Shown here in pieces: positions 24,110 to 32,854 of a DNA stretch of 43,839 nt. This stretch comes from UMGS75 sp963648435 (GTDB lineage: Bacteria > Bacillota_I > Bacilli_A > ML615J-28 > CAG-313). Where the stretch lies: positions 1 to 43,839 of the forward strand of contig CAVJDT010000010.1 of NCBI GenBank assembly GCA_963648435.1, written 5' to 3'. The position numbers and the translations under genes were made by a program. Position 1 is the first letter of the stretch, and every line of letters begins with the position of its first letter. Under the pieces are notes generated by a model. The model searched no databases and was not told the DNA's origin. It was given only the letters and a program-made list of their open reading frames with translations.

Positions 24110-25377
24110 CTTTTATTTAGTGAGCGAATTTCTAAGCGAGCTTCTTTGGCCCATTTTTTATCATATTTATCCGTATTAATTGCTTTTTCATTTTCTTTAT
24201 TAACCCCTTTTTTGATAATACCCCCACCATAAGTATCATTAATACTTTTTAATATTTTATTAACATTATATGCTTTTTCCTCCGCATCAAGTTCATCAAA
24301 TAAAGTTAATTGCTTTATTTCTTCCCTATTTTCGCTAAGTTTACTTGCGGCTACGCCAAAAAGACGAACCGGAATGTTAGTTTCATACAAATCTTCAAAC
24401 AAATCTAACATTATATGATATATTTTATTACTATCATTAGTAGGCTCATTATAGGTTTTACTTTTCGATACTTGCTTAAAATTAAAATATTTAATTTGTA
24501 AAGTAAATGTACTAGCTTTTAAAGAAGCTTTTTCAAGTCTTGATGCAATAACATTAGTCAATATTTTAATAATCATATGCATTTTTGCCACATCATATTC
24601 ATCATAATCTAAAGTTTGGGAAGTACTAATCGAACTAACATCCGTAAATCTACTAACATCAACATCCGTGCTTCCTTCGCCATTGGCATGAGCATACAAA
24701 TTTTCAGCATTACTTCTTCCTATAACATCACATAGTAATTTATAATCTTTATAATTAGCAAGATCCCCAATTGTTTTAATTCCTAAAGCCTTAAAATTAT
24801 CTAAGCTTTTCTTTCCAACTCCAAACATATCCGATATAGGAAGGGGCCAAAGGAGTTTATCAATTTCCCTTTTTCTTAAAATGGTAATTCCTAAAGGTTT
24901 TTTCATATCTGATGCCATTTTCGCAAGAAATTTGTTAGGAGCAATTCCAATACTACAAGGTAAGTTAAAAAGTTCTAATAAATCATTTTGAATGTTATGC
25001 GCTAAATCAACAATTAAAGAAGGTGCACAAACATCAGTTACATCTAAATATGCCTCATCAATACTACCAGGTTCAACAAGTGGAGTAATTGATAAAAAAT
25101 AATTAAAGAAATTACGTGAAAATTCACTATATAGTTCCATATGAGGTTCAATCAGAATTAAATTAGGACACCTTCGCATGGCCTCAGGTATAGGCATAGC
25201 AGCCCTAATTCCAAAGGGTCTTGCCTCATAACTCGCCGCAAGAATCATTCCTTTCCGATCATTTCCACTATGTCCAACCGCGATTGCTTTGCCTTTTAAT
25301 TCAGGATTTTTAGCAATTTCGCAACTTGCAAAAAAGCAATTCATATCAATATGAAAAATAATTCGATTTTTTTTAAT
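24106..25377 (-). CDS. dinB: DNA polymerase IV, probable ATT start
   Basis: A Y-family translesion polymerase that copies damaged templates. The family N-terminus RIIFHIDMNCFFASCE is present, including the metal-binding Asp (D11 in this numbering), and the second acidic pair is in GSIDEAYLDV. A palm, fingers, HhH thumb (FGVGKKSLDNFKALGIKTIGDL) and little-finger domain follow, giving 423 residues. The only in-frame ATG (at 25342-25344) lies after the catalytic Asp. No ATG, GTG or TTG occurs upstream in frame, but ATT at 25375-25377 follows AAGGGTGGTG by 5 bases and gives the right N-terminus. Another reading is a mutated or mis-sequenced start codon. It diverges from a small membrane-protein gene. 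Confidence 0.88.
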   Translation of the reverse strand: MKKNRIIFHIDMNCFFASCEIAKNPELKGKAIAVGHSGNDRKGMILAASYEARPFGIRAAMPIPEAMRRCPNLILIEPHMELYSEFSRNFFNYFLSITPLVEPGSIDEAYLDVTDVCAPSLIVDLAHNIQNDLLELFNLPCSIGIAPNKFLAKMASDMKKPLGITILRKREIDKLLWPLPISDMFGVGKKSLDNFKALGIKTIGDLANYKDYKLLCDVIGRSNAENLYAHANGEGSTDVDVSRFTDVSSISTSQTLDYDEYDVAKMHMIIKILTNVIASRLEKASLKASTFTLQIKYFNFKQVSKSKTYNEPTNDSNKIYHIMLDLFEDLYETNIPVRLFGVAASKLSENREEIKQLTLFDELDAEEKAYNVNKILKSINDTYGGGIIKKGVNKENEKAINTDKYDKKWAKEARLEIRSLNKR

Positions 25378-25406
25378 GCTAACACCACCCTTTTTTTTAA
25401 GAAATG

Positions 25407-25415
25407 TGATATAAT
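25407..25415 (+). promoter_or_regulatory. extended -10 promoter of the 71-residue gene
   Basis: TGATATAAT is an extended -10 element 35 bases before the ATG. No clear -35 box is seen. It lies about 30 bases from the dinB start on the other strand. Confidence 0.5.
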
Positions 25416-25449
25416 ATACCTAAATAATATTAACTATGAGGAGACACTT

Positions 25450-25665
25450 ATGAGTAATAAAAAGAATAATAAACAGAAAGCAAAACAAAAAAAGCAAAAA
25501 ACTATCGTTGTTAAGCAAAGAGCTGATGGCAAAGATGAAGTAATTATTACTAAAGCACCTTCTAAAACTGTTCTAGGCAAAATTGTAATCGCCGTACTTG
25601 CTTTTGCGATGATTATCGGTGTAGTCGCAAGTTTAGTTATTGTGCTTGTTCAAGCTGCCAAATAA
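25450..25665 (+). CDS. unknown 71-residue basic single-pass membrane protein
   Basis: I do not recognise this protein. Its first 20 residues are almost all Lys, Asn and Gln (MSNKKNNKQKAKQKKQK); residues 20-40 are polar, and one strongly hydrophobic helix (about 44-68, IVIAVLAFAMIIGVVASLVIVL) ends near the C-terminus. The positive N-terminus and C-terminal helix suggest an N-in single-pass protein. GAGGAG lies 6 bases before the ATG, and it has its own promoter and terminator, so it is a real monocistronic gene. A larger frame opening at 25351 has no ribosome site. Confidence 0.8.
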   Translation: MSNKKNNKQKAKQKKQKTIVVKQRADGKDEVIITKAPSKTVLGKIVIAVLAFAMIIGVVASLVIVLVQAAK

Positions 25666-25682
25666 TTAATTAAACTTTAAAC

Positions 25683-25708
25683 AAGGTACATCAATGATGT
25701 ACCTTTTT
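25683..25708. terminator. bidirectional terminator between the small gene and spo0A
   Basis: A 10-bp stem, AAGGTACATC with GATGTACCTT around an AAT loop, is followed on the plus strand by TTTTT. It serves the plus-strand gene and possibly spo0A, whose stop lies 2 bases away. Confidence 0.8.
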
Positions 25709-26492
25709 AAGCTATATAACGCATTTTCTTTTGTTTACGATGCTCAAGTCTTAATCGATCAGATATCATCGCAATAAACTCAGAATTTGTTGGCTTTGAT
25801 TTATTATAACTAATAGTATAACTAAAGATATCACTAATGGCATCTACATTACCCCGAACCCAAGCAATTTCAATTGCATGTCTTATTGCTCTTTCAACTC
25901 TTGATGAAGTAGTACAAAAATGATGGGCAATTTCTGGATATAATACTTTAGTAATTGAACCTAGAATTTCCACATTTTTATAAACCATGGTAATCGCATC
26001 ACGTAAATACAAGTAACCTTTAATGTGGGCAGGAACTCCCACTTCATGCAAAATATCAGTAATTTCACTATCTAAATCCGGATCATACTCTCCAGCACTT
26101 AGTTTAGTAGGTTCAGCGAACATTCCAATCATTAATTGATGAAGATTTTCAAAATTTATAGGTTTCATAACCATATAATCAATACCTAAACTGTTTAGTT
26201 TGGCATTAATATATCCACTTACAAACTGAGTTATAACGATAACTCTTTTAGGAGCTTTTATATCAGCGTTTTTTCCTCGTAAATCTTCTAAAAATTTTAC
26301 ACCATCAAAATTTGGAATAAATAAATCTATTAATAATACATCAACATCCGTTACTTTAAGTACATTAAATAAATTTTCTGCTGTTGAACATGTCCCCAAA
26401 ATGTTTACATCAGCAACTCCTTTAAAATAATTTGTTAAATTTGTTTCTTTTTCACTAATAGCTTCCGCTATAAGAATATTAAATTTATGCAT
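25707..26492 (-). CDS. spo0A: sporulation master regulator Spo0A
   Basis: The response regulator that starts sporulation when phosphorylated, 261 residues against 267 in B. subtilis. The receiver domain (1-120) has phospho-acceptor D56 in VLLIDLFIP. The C-terminal DNA-binding domain is nearly identical in pattern to the Bacillus protein: GVPAHIKGYLYLRDAI, SRVERAIRHAIEIAW and KPTNSEFIAMISDRLRLEH. AAGGGGGA precedes the ATG. spoIVB lies immediately upstream as in Bacillus, with a candidate 0A box in the 170-base gap. Confidence 0.97.
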   Translation of the reverse strand: MHKFNILIAEAISEKETNLTNYFKGVADVNILGTCSTAENLFNVLKVTDVDVLLIDLFIPNFDGVKFLEDLRGKNADIKAPKRVIVITQFVSGYINAKLNSLGIDYMVMKPINFENLHQLMIGMFAEPTKLSAGEYDPDLDSEITDILHEVGVPAHIKGYLYLRDAITMVYKNVEILGSITKVLYPEIAHHFCTTSSRVERAIRHAIEIAWVRGNVDAISDIFSYTISYNKSKPTNSEFIAMISDRLRLEHRKQKKMRYIA

Positions 26493-26516
26493 ATTGCAAA
26501 TCCCCCTTACCTAAAT

Positions 26517-26545
26517 ATTTTACCAAATTTTACTATTTGATGCAA
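26517..26545 (-). promoter_or_regulatory. sigma-A-like promoter of spo0A
   Basis: On the minus strand TTGCAT and TAAAAT are separated by 17 bases, about 25 bases before the start codon. No sigma-H promoter could be recognised. Confidence 0.55.
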
Positions 26546-26632
26546 TATATTCGCAAAAAAAAGATAAATTAAAGGTTTGATGATGTAAAAAAAGCAATGA
26601 AATTAAAGTTTTTTTTATTATTTAAATGCTTA

Positions 26633-26643
26633 TTTGTCGAAAA
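26633..26643 (+). promoter_or_regulatory. candidate 0A box upstream of spo0A
   Basis: TTTGTCGAAAA contains the Spo0A-binding core TGTCGAA without mismatch. It lies between the spoIVB stop and the spo0A promoter, about 140 bases before the spo0A start, where B. subtilis also has 0A boxes. Confidence 0.55.
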
Positions 26644-26662
26644 ATGCCGAATAATAATTGAT

Positions 26663-27676
26663 TTAGTCGCTTGCATCTTGTAACATCCACTCAATATGCA
26701 TTCCATAACCACTTTTAGGACTATCAATACAAACATGCGATACTGCGCCAATGAGTTTTCCGTTTTGGACAATGGGACTGCCACTCATTCCTTGCACAAT
26801 TCCCCCACTTACATTTAACAATCTTTCATCAGTTACTTCAAACTTTAAGCCTTTAACATCAAGTGATGTCTGGATAGCAATACTAGTAATTTTTATATCA
26901 AATGATTCTACTTTATTTCCTTCAATAACAGTTAAAAGTTTTGCACTACCAGGTTTTACTTCGGTTTGTTGGGCCGTTTCAATCTTTTGGTTATTAAACA
27001 TTCCTAGATTGTTAATTTTGCCATATACTCCTGTAACTTTATTAGCTTTTATTGAACCTAAAATAATATTTGTTATTGATGCTCTTTTTTCACCAGCTTC
27101 TCCTGGAAGTGATTTTTTTATACTTTCTACACTAGATGTTGTAATATTACCACGCTGAGTACCAATTACAATGTTATTATCATAAATGCCATGACCTAAG
27201 GATGCAAAGACTTTAGTATCTTCATCAATAAAAGTTAAAGTTCCAATACCAATCATTTTATCTTTAATATATAATCCAAGTGATTTCGATTGATTCTTGG
27301 TTTTAACAATATCAACAGTTGTCATTATTTCCTTATTGTTTCTTTCTAAGGTCAAAGTAACACTTTCACTATTATCACTTCTAAGTAATTCTAAAATATC
27401 ATTATTGGAACTAATTTTATGATTATTATAAGCAATTACTTTATCTCCTTCTTTTATATCACTATTTTTCCATGGTGATACTTTTTTATCATTTACTTCT
27501 ACTTGATATTTCCCCGCAATAAATACTCCTGTATCAAGTTTTAAACCAATTGTATTACCGCCCAAAATAACTTGCTTATGGTTTATTTTAGCATAAGTAG
27601 TGAAATTTATAGTTAATAAAAGCATTAAAAAAAGAAATAACGCTAGAAAAGATTTAATAAATTTATTATTTTTCAT
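26663..27676 (-). CDS. spoIVB: SpoIVB serine peptidase
   Basis: SpoIVB is secreted by the forespore and cleaves SpoIVFA to trigger pro-sigma-K processing in Bacillus. The 337-residue protein has an N-terminal signal/anchor helix (8-28), a PDZ domain (about 55-125) and an S55 peptidase domain with H162 in LGHGIYD and S298 in GMSGSP, followed by GAVSHV and GYGMHIEWML. It is about 90 residues shorter than the Bacillus protein, mostly N-terminal to the protease. AAAGGAGG precedes the ATG. On the minus strand GGAAATAATA (27695-27704) fits the sigma-F -10 consensus, but a matching -35 is lacking. Confidence 0.95.
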   Translation of the reverse strand: MKNNKFIKSFLALFLFLMLLLTINFTTYAKINHKQVILGGNTIGLKLDTGVFIAGKYQVEVNDKKVSPWKNSDIKEGDKVIAYNNHKISSNNDILELLRSDNSESVTLTLERNNKEIMTTVDIVKTKNQSKSLGLYIKDKMIGIGTLTFIDEDTKVFASLGHGIYDNNIVIGTQRGNITTSSVESIKKSLPGEAGEKRASITNIILGSIKANKVTGVYGKINNLGMFNNQKIETAQQTEVKPGSAKLLTVIEGNKVESFDIKITSIAIQTSLDVKGLKFEVTDERLLNVSGGIVQGMSGSPIVQNGKLIGAVSHVCIDSPKSGYGMHIEWMLQDASD

Positions 27677-27713
27677 AAATTCCTCCTTTCATTATATTAT
27701 TTCCTTATTTAAT

Positions 27714-27757
27714 AAAATAAAAAGTGTCGATAAATGTAAGTTTATCTGCCACTTTTT
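27714..27757 (-). terminator. terminator of the recN operon
   Basis: On the minus strand AAAAAGTG pairs with CACTTTTT and, after a small bulge, GATAAA with TTTATC around a 6-base loop. The T-rich tail separates recN from spoIVB. Confidence 0.7.
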
Positions 27758-27764
27758 TTCTTGA

Positions 27765-29444
27765 TTATTGTTTATTTTCTAGCATTAATTTTGCTAGTTC
27801 TTTACTTTTATCAGTTACATCATTTGGTGAAATCATAGATGCAACTTCAAGGATTCTTTCTTCACCAGTTAATTCCTTAATTCTAGTTGAAGTAGTAGTA
27901 CTTGTATATTCTTTATAGATTTTATATTGGTGATCTGCTAGACATGCCACAATTGGTAAATGTGTAATTGCTAAAACTTGAACATTTTTACTAATTTCTT
28001 TTAGTTTTTCGCCAACTTTCCCCGCAACATTGCCACTTACACCACTATCTATTTCATCAAAAATAACAGTTGAAAGTTTTAATTTTTTAAGAATATGAAC
28101 TTTTAATGCAAGCATTATTCTAGACATTTCTCCACCTGATGCAACTTTAGAAAGGGGCTTTAATTGTTCACCAACATTAAATGAAATCAAAATATCCACA
28201 AAGTCACAGCCATTTGGCTTAAATGCTTGGGTATTAAGAGCATCATTTAATTCATATTTATCAAAAACTATCTTAAATTGCACTTTACTTAACATTAAAT
28301 CATGAAGGGTACTTAAAACACTTTCTTCTAATACTTTAGCCGCACTAATTCGTTCATTGGTAATCTCTAAAGCTTTAGCTTTTAATAAAAGAAAGGCTTT
28401 TTGTAACTCATCTTTGGCATGAGCTATTTTATCATCGATTTGTTCAAAACTTTCTATTTTCGCTTTTAATTCAGATTTAAAGTTTATTAATTCTTTAATG
28501 GAACGATTATATTTATTTTTTAAAGTATTTAAATAACTTAAACGTTCATTAATTTCATTAAGTCTAGTTTCATCATAATCTAAATTAACTAATTTATTAT
28601 TAAGTTTACTTTCAAAATCTTCTAATTCATAGTAATAATCATTAAGTTTTTCGTAATCTTTATCAAATTCAGGTTGATATTTTCTTAATTTATCAAGATA
28701 ACTAATAATTTCATATAGATGCTCTAGAATATTATTATCATTAAATTCTTGTTTTATGCCTGACATATTATTGTAAATATGTTCAAAATTATTTAAATAA
28801 CTTAGTTCTGCTTCTAAATTTGAAACTTCACTAACTGATAAATTAGCTTTTTCTAGTTCTTTATATTGATATTCCCAAAATTCTAAATTTGAATTATCAT
28901 TTTTTGAAAGTTCTAAAATTGATTGATAGGTTTTATATAAAGATAAATAATTTTTTCTTAAAACCGTATATTCAGCTAATAAACTTGTCACTTTTTCATC
29001 ATCAATAAACATCAAATAATTGTGTTGATCAAATAATTTATGAGTTTCATCTTGAGTGTGAATATCACCTAAGGTTGAGGCAAGTAATTCAAGTTGAGTT
29101 AACGTAATGATTTCACCATTAACTCTAATTAAGTTTTTACCAGTTGTTGAAATTTCTCGTTTAATAACCACAATATCATTATCTAATAATTCTATTTGTA
29201 AGTTGTCAAGAACTTGTTTCGTATATTCACTAACATTTTCAAAAATACCTTCAACTGTTGCTTTATTTTCCCCCGTTCTTATCATCATTGATGATGAACG
29301 CTCACCAAATAATAAACCAATTGCATCAATAATTAGTGATTTACCAGCTCCCGTTTCCCCCGTTAATGTGGTAAAACCTTCATTAAAATTTACGATTAAA
29401 TTATCAATTATTGCGAAATTTTGTACTTTTAATTGAGAAAGCAT
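27765..29444 (-). CDS. recN: DNA repair protein RecN
   Basis: An SMC-like ATPase recruited early to double-strand breaks, 559 residues. Walker A is GETGAGKS at 29-36; two coiled-coil arms span about 150-370, and the C-terminal half has the ABC signature LSKVASGGEMSRIMLALK and Walker B STVIFDEIDSGVSG. It follows dxs by one base. In Bacillus, tlyA and argR lie between dxs and recN; here they are absent. Confidence 0.96.
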   Translation of the reverse strand: MLSQLKVQNFAIIDNLIVNFNEGFTTLTGETGAGKSLIIDAIGLLFGERSSSMMIRTGENKATVEGIFENVSEYTKQVLDNLQIELLDNDIVVIKREISTTGKNLIRVNGEIITLTQLELLASTLGDIHTQDETHKLFDQHNYLMFIDDEKVTSLLAEYTVLRKNYLSLYKTYQSILELSKNDNSNLEFWEYQYKELEKANLSVSEVSNLEAELSYLNNFEHIYNNMSGIKQEFNDNNILEHLYEIISYLDKLRKYQPEFDKDYEKLNDYYYELEDFESKLNNKLVNLDYDETRLNEINERLSYLNTLKNKYNRSIKELINFKSELKAKIESFEQIDDKIAHAKDELQKAFLLLKAKALEITNERISAAKVLEESVLSTLHDLMLSKVQFKIVFDKYELNDALNTQAFKPNGCDFVDILISFNVGEQLKPLSKVASGGEMSRIMLALKVHILKKLKLSTVIFDEIDSGVSGNVAGKVGEKLKEISKNVQVLAITHLPIVACLADHQYKIYKEYTSTTTSTRIKELTGEERILEVASMISPNDVTDKSKELAKLMLENKQ

Positions 29445-29445
29445 C

Positions 29446-31245
29446 TTAATCCTCCGCTACTTCTTTTATATATTTTTCCATATTCATATCATATTTATCA
29501 AGTAATTGATTAAGTTTACCAACTACCAAATAATCATCAGGTAAAGTTTTTACTTTAATGTTGAACATTTTAATTTGTTTATTTTGATAAAGCGTATTAG
29601 CAAAATTAATTACTTGCATACCTAATGAATTATTAGAAACTACTTCTTCATAAAAATATAACTTCATTTCCTTATTTAATAACTCATTAACCAAATCTTT
29701 ATCAAATGGTTTAATCCATAAAGCGTTAATAAGACCAATTTTTGTATTTTTTAGATAATTTAAAATTTTATCAACACTTGGACCATAAGTAATAATATAT
29801 TTATTATTTTCACTTGGTTTTACTATTTCCCATTTTGCATCCTCAATATCATTTGCTATACTTGTTGAAACAGCTTCTTTAGGGTATCTAATGACATAAG
29901 GAGCCGGATGATTAAGGGCATATTCAAGCATTTTTACGGCTTGATTAGGGTTATGTGGAGCTAAAATCTTTAAATTAGGAATAGTGCTAAGATATGCAAC
30001 ATCATAAATACCTTGATGGGTAGGACCATCACCATCAACAATGCCAGCACGGTCAACACAAATAATACCATGTGCGTTGTTTCTAGCAAAATCATGGATT
30101 AACTCATCATATGCTCGTTGTAAAAAAGTTGAATAAATAAAAGTTACAGGGATAACTTTCACATCAGCCATCGCTGTTGCCATTACAATAGCACTTTCTT
30201 CAGCAATTCCTACATCAATAAAATCATCAGGACTCGTATTTTGATAGAGTTCTAAGCCACTTCCATAAGCCATTCCTGGAGTAATTACTTTAATTTTGTG
30301 AGGATGAAGCTTATTATAGTTACTTAAATATGATGCCAAACTTTCACCAAAATTTAAGTTTTCATCTTTTTTCACCTTAGGCATTCCACTATCAATATCA
30401 AAAGCAGGGGTACTATGCCAAACCCCCGTTTTATCTTCTTCAGCAAATTTATAACCTTTACCTTTTTTTGTTTTAATATGAAGGATTACCGAATTTGGTG
30501 ATTTTTTAGCATATTCAAAATATTCAATTAATTCTTTTATATTATGACCATCAATTACTCCTAGATATTTAAGACCAAGTCCCGATAAAAAATTGTTTTT
30601 ATAAGCCATAGATTTCATGGACATTTTTACAGACTTTGGGGTAATTTTTCTTAACAATTTAAAATGACCTCTAACTCTAATCCTATTAAAAGTTTTGGCA
30701 AGGCCACCAACATTTTTGGAAATTCCCATTTCATTATCATTTAAGATAATTATCATTTTTTGATTTGGTTTAGAACCTAAATAATTAAGTGCTTCCATCG
30801 CTAGGCCATTAACAATGGAGGCATCCCCTATCACCACCACCGCATCATCAAAAAGATTAGGATTATTTTCTTTAACAGCTAAATAACCTAAGGCAGCAGA
30901 AATACAAGTGGAACTATGTCCAGCCTCAAATATGTCATGCTTACTTTCTGCTTTTGAGGTAAAACCACTGATTCCTTGAAATTGACGAAGTTTGTCAAAA
31001 TCATCAGCTCGTCCTGTTAAAAGTTTATGAACATATGCTTGGTGCGATACATCATAAAAAATTAAGTCCTTAGGACTATTAAAAACATAATGAAGGGCAA
31101 TGGTAAGCTCTACTACCCCCAAATTAGAGGCTAAGTGCCCACCAGTTTTACTTACGGTTTCAATTAAAGTTTTACGAATAGAACTGGCAAGTTCTTCTAG
31201 TTCTTTAATATTCATTTGTTTTAAACTTTCAATTGAATATGTCAC
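29446..31245 (-). CDS. dxs: 1-deoxy-D-xylulose-5-phosphate synthase
   Basis: A thiamine-diphosphate enzyme that condenses pyruvate and glyceraldehyde-3-phosphate in the first step of the MEP isoprenoid pathway. The 599-residue protein has the N-terminal GGHLASNLGVVELTIALH and DVSHQAYVHKLLTGR blocks, the cofactor region GDASIVNGLAMEALN (GDA in place of the more common GDG) and the central GDGPTHQGIYD. The start is GTG, with GAGGTG 5 bases upstream; an ATG two bases earlier is followed at once by TGA. The ispA gene that usually sits between xseB and dxs is missing. Confidence 0.96.
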   Translation of the reverse strand: MTYSIESLKQMNIKELEELASSIRKTLIETVSKTGGHLASNLGVVELTIALHYVFNSPKDLIFYDVSHQAYVHKLLTGRADDFDKLRQFQGISGFTSKAESKHDIFEAGHSSTCISAALGYLAVKENNPNLFDDAVVVIGDASIVNGLAMEALNYLGSKPNQKMIIILNDNEMGISKNVGGLAKTFNRIRVRGHFKLLRKITPKSVKMSMKSMAYKNNFLSGLGLKYLGVIDGHNIKELIEYFEYAKKSPNSVILHIKTKKGKGYKFAEEDKTGVWHSTPAFDIDSGMPKVKKDENLNFGESLASYLSNYNKLHPHKIKVITPGMAYGSGLELYQNTSPDDFIDVGIAEESAIVMATAMADVKVIPVTFIYSTFLQRAYDELIHDFARNNAHGIICVDRAGIVDGDGPTHQGIYDVAYLSTIPNLKILAPHNPNQAVKMLEYALNHPAPYVIRYPKEAVSTSIANDIEDAKWEIVKPSENNKYIITYGPSVDKILNYLKNTKIGLINALWIKPFDKDLVNELLNKEMKLYFYEEVVSNNSLGMQVINFANTLYQNKQIKMFNIKVKTLPDDYLVVGKLNQLLDKYDMNMEKYIKEVAED

Positions 31246-31299
31246 ATTATCACCTCATACTAATTATACGATTTTACTTTAAATTTTATCTTTCAAACA

Positions 31300-31503
31300 T
31301 TAAAATTTTTCAATATTTCCATCTACCGATTTTGTAACTACCACATTTTTAGCTTCTTCGAGTCTTTTTTTACATTCTAAACTAAGCGTCATTCCTTTTT
31401 TATATGCTTCAACTGACTCTTCTAAAGAAAGTTTTCCACTTTCTAAACTATTTACAACATCTTGTAATTCCTTTAGTAATTCTTCAAATGTTTTATTTTC
31501 CAT
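31300..31503 (-). CDS. xseB: exodeoxyribonuclease VII small subunit
   Basis: The small subunit joins XseA to degrade single-stranded DNA in both directions. At 67 residues it is of usual length, with the pattern FEELLKELQDVVNSLESG, LSLEESVEAYKKGM and a closing helix. The ATG of MENKTF was chosen because GGAGG lies 9 bases upstream; an in-frame GTG five codons earlier overlaps that site. It overlaps the end of xseA by 11 bases. Confidence 0.92.
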   Translation of the reverse strand: MENKTFEELLKELQDVVNSLESGKLSLEESVEAYKKGMTLSLECKKRLEEAKNVVVTKSVDGNIEKF

Positions 31504-32854
31504 CAAAATTTCCTCCACTTATCACTTTTATTACTTTGGTTTCAATTGTACCATCATGCATTAAAACTTCAAGTTTAGTTGAATTTTTCACATTCATAAC
31601 CGATTTTAAGATTTTATCATCTTGTTTTAAGATTGCATATCCTTTTTCCATTACATTAAAAGGATTTAGCAAAATGCTTTTTTCAATCAATTTATCTAAT
31701 TTTTGTTCATAATTATTAAGGTTAGTGAGCAAAAGCTTAGGGGTTAAGCGTTCAGATACTTTTTCAAGCGTATTATCTTTATTAATTAAAGTATTATTAA
31801 TACTTAAGGCTAACCTTTCTTGATAGTTATTTAAACTATTTTCCCAATTATTTACAATTCTTTCAGGACTAAATAATTTAATTTTTTCATCTAAAATATA
31901 ATATTTCCCCGCAATACTATCAACTAATTCACTAAACTTCTTTAAAGCATGAGAATTTAATAAATGATCATATTCATTATATGAAACAATTAATTTATGT
32001 TTAACTCCAGCTTTTAATCTACTCATTTTATCATAAATTGTACTTAAAACTTCTAATTTATCTTTCGAAAGACGCATTGCGGCACCAGTTGGCGTAGGAG
32101 CCCGGTATGAAGCCACAAAATCACAAATGGTATAATCGCCTTCATGTCCTACTGCTGATACTGTCGGAATTTTTGAACTTGCAAGGCACCTTGCTAGAGC
32201 CTCATCATTAAAGCAAGATAAATCCTCAAAACTTCCACCACCACGGCCAATAATAATAACATCAGCCCAAGCATCATGGTATACTTCATTTAAAGCTCTA
32301 ACTAAATCACGTGGAGCATCGGCACCTTGAACTAAAGCCGGATATAACCTTATCTTGGCAAGTCCCATTCGCCGGTTAAAGGTTGAAATGATATCATGAA
32401 TGGCTTCTCCAGTTGGAGCTGTTATGACCGCAACTTTTTCAGGATATTCAGGTAGTGGTAATTTTTTATTTTCATCAAATAAACCTTCTTTTTGAAGTTT
32501 ATCTTTTAATTCTAAATATTGTTGATATAAAAGTCCAATTCCTTCTTGGGCCATTTTTTTAACAATTATTGCATAAGTCCCTTTTTTTTGATAAACTTGA
32601 ATTTGACCAACAACTTGAACACTCATTCCATCCCGAGGTTCAAACTTTAATGTCAAATTATCCGGATAAAAGAACATTGCACTAATCTCCGATTTTTCAT
32701 CCTTTAAAGAAAAGTAACAATGTCTTCCTGAATATTTGAAATTAGAAATTTCACCTTTTAGGTATACTTCCTTTAAATTATTATCAATTTCAAATTTATA
32801 TGAAATATACCGGTTTAAGGCGGTAACACTAATATACTTTATTTCGTTATTCAT
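31493..32854 (-). CDS. xseA: exodeoxyribonuclease VII large subunit
   Basis: The catalytic subunit of exonuclease VII, 453 residues. An N-terminal OB fold (about 15-100, LKGEISNFKYSGRHCYFSLKD) is followed by the nuclease domain with AVITAPTGEAIHDI, the GRGGGSFEDL loop and VSAVGHEGDYTICDFVASYRAPTPTGAA, and a C-terminal coiled coil. I placed the start at MNNEIKY, whose ATG overlaps the last codons of nusB, suggesting coupling. The frame is open seven codons further to another ATG, and neither has a strong ribosome site. Confidence 0.94.
   Translation of the reverse strand: MNNEIKYISVTALNRYISYKFEIDNNLKEVYLKGEISNFKYSGRHCYFSLKDEKSEISAMFFYPDNLTLKFEPRDGMSVQVVGQIQVYQKKGTYAIIVKKMAQEGIGLLYQQYLELKDKLQKEGLFDENKKLPLPEYPEKVAVITAPTGEAIHDIISTFNRRMGLAKIRLYPALVQGADAPRDLVRALNEVYHDAWADVIIIGRGGGSFEDLSCFNDEALARCLASSKIPTVSAVGHEGDYTICDFVASYRAPTPTGAAMRLSKDKLEVLSTIYDKMSRLKAGVKHKLIVSYNEYDHLLNSHALKKFSELVDSIAGKYYILDEKIKLFSPERIVNNWENSLNNYQERLALSINNTLINKDNTLEKVSERLTPKLLLTNLNNYEQKLDKLIEKSILLNPFNVMEKGYAILKQDDKILKSVMNVKNSTKLEVLMHDGTIETKVIKVISGGNFDGK

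Noticed and set aside
27721..27757. TGTCGAT as a second 0A box near spoIVB.
   Set aside because: It differs from the TGTCGAA core and is part of the stem of the recN terminator, which explains it better.
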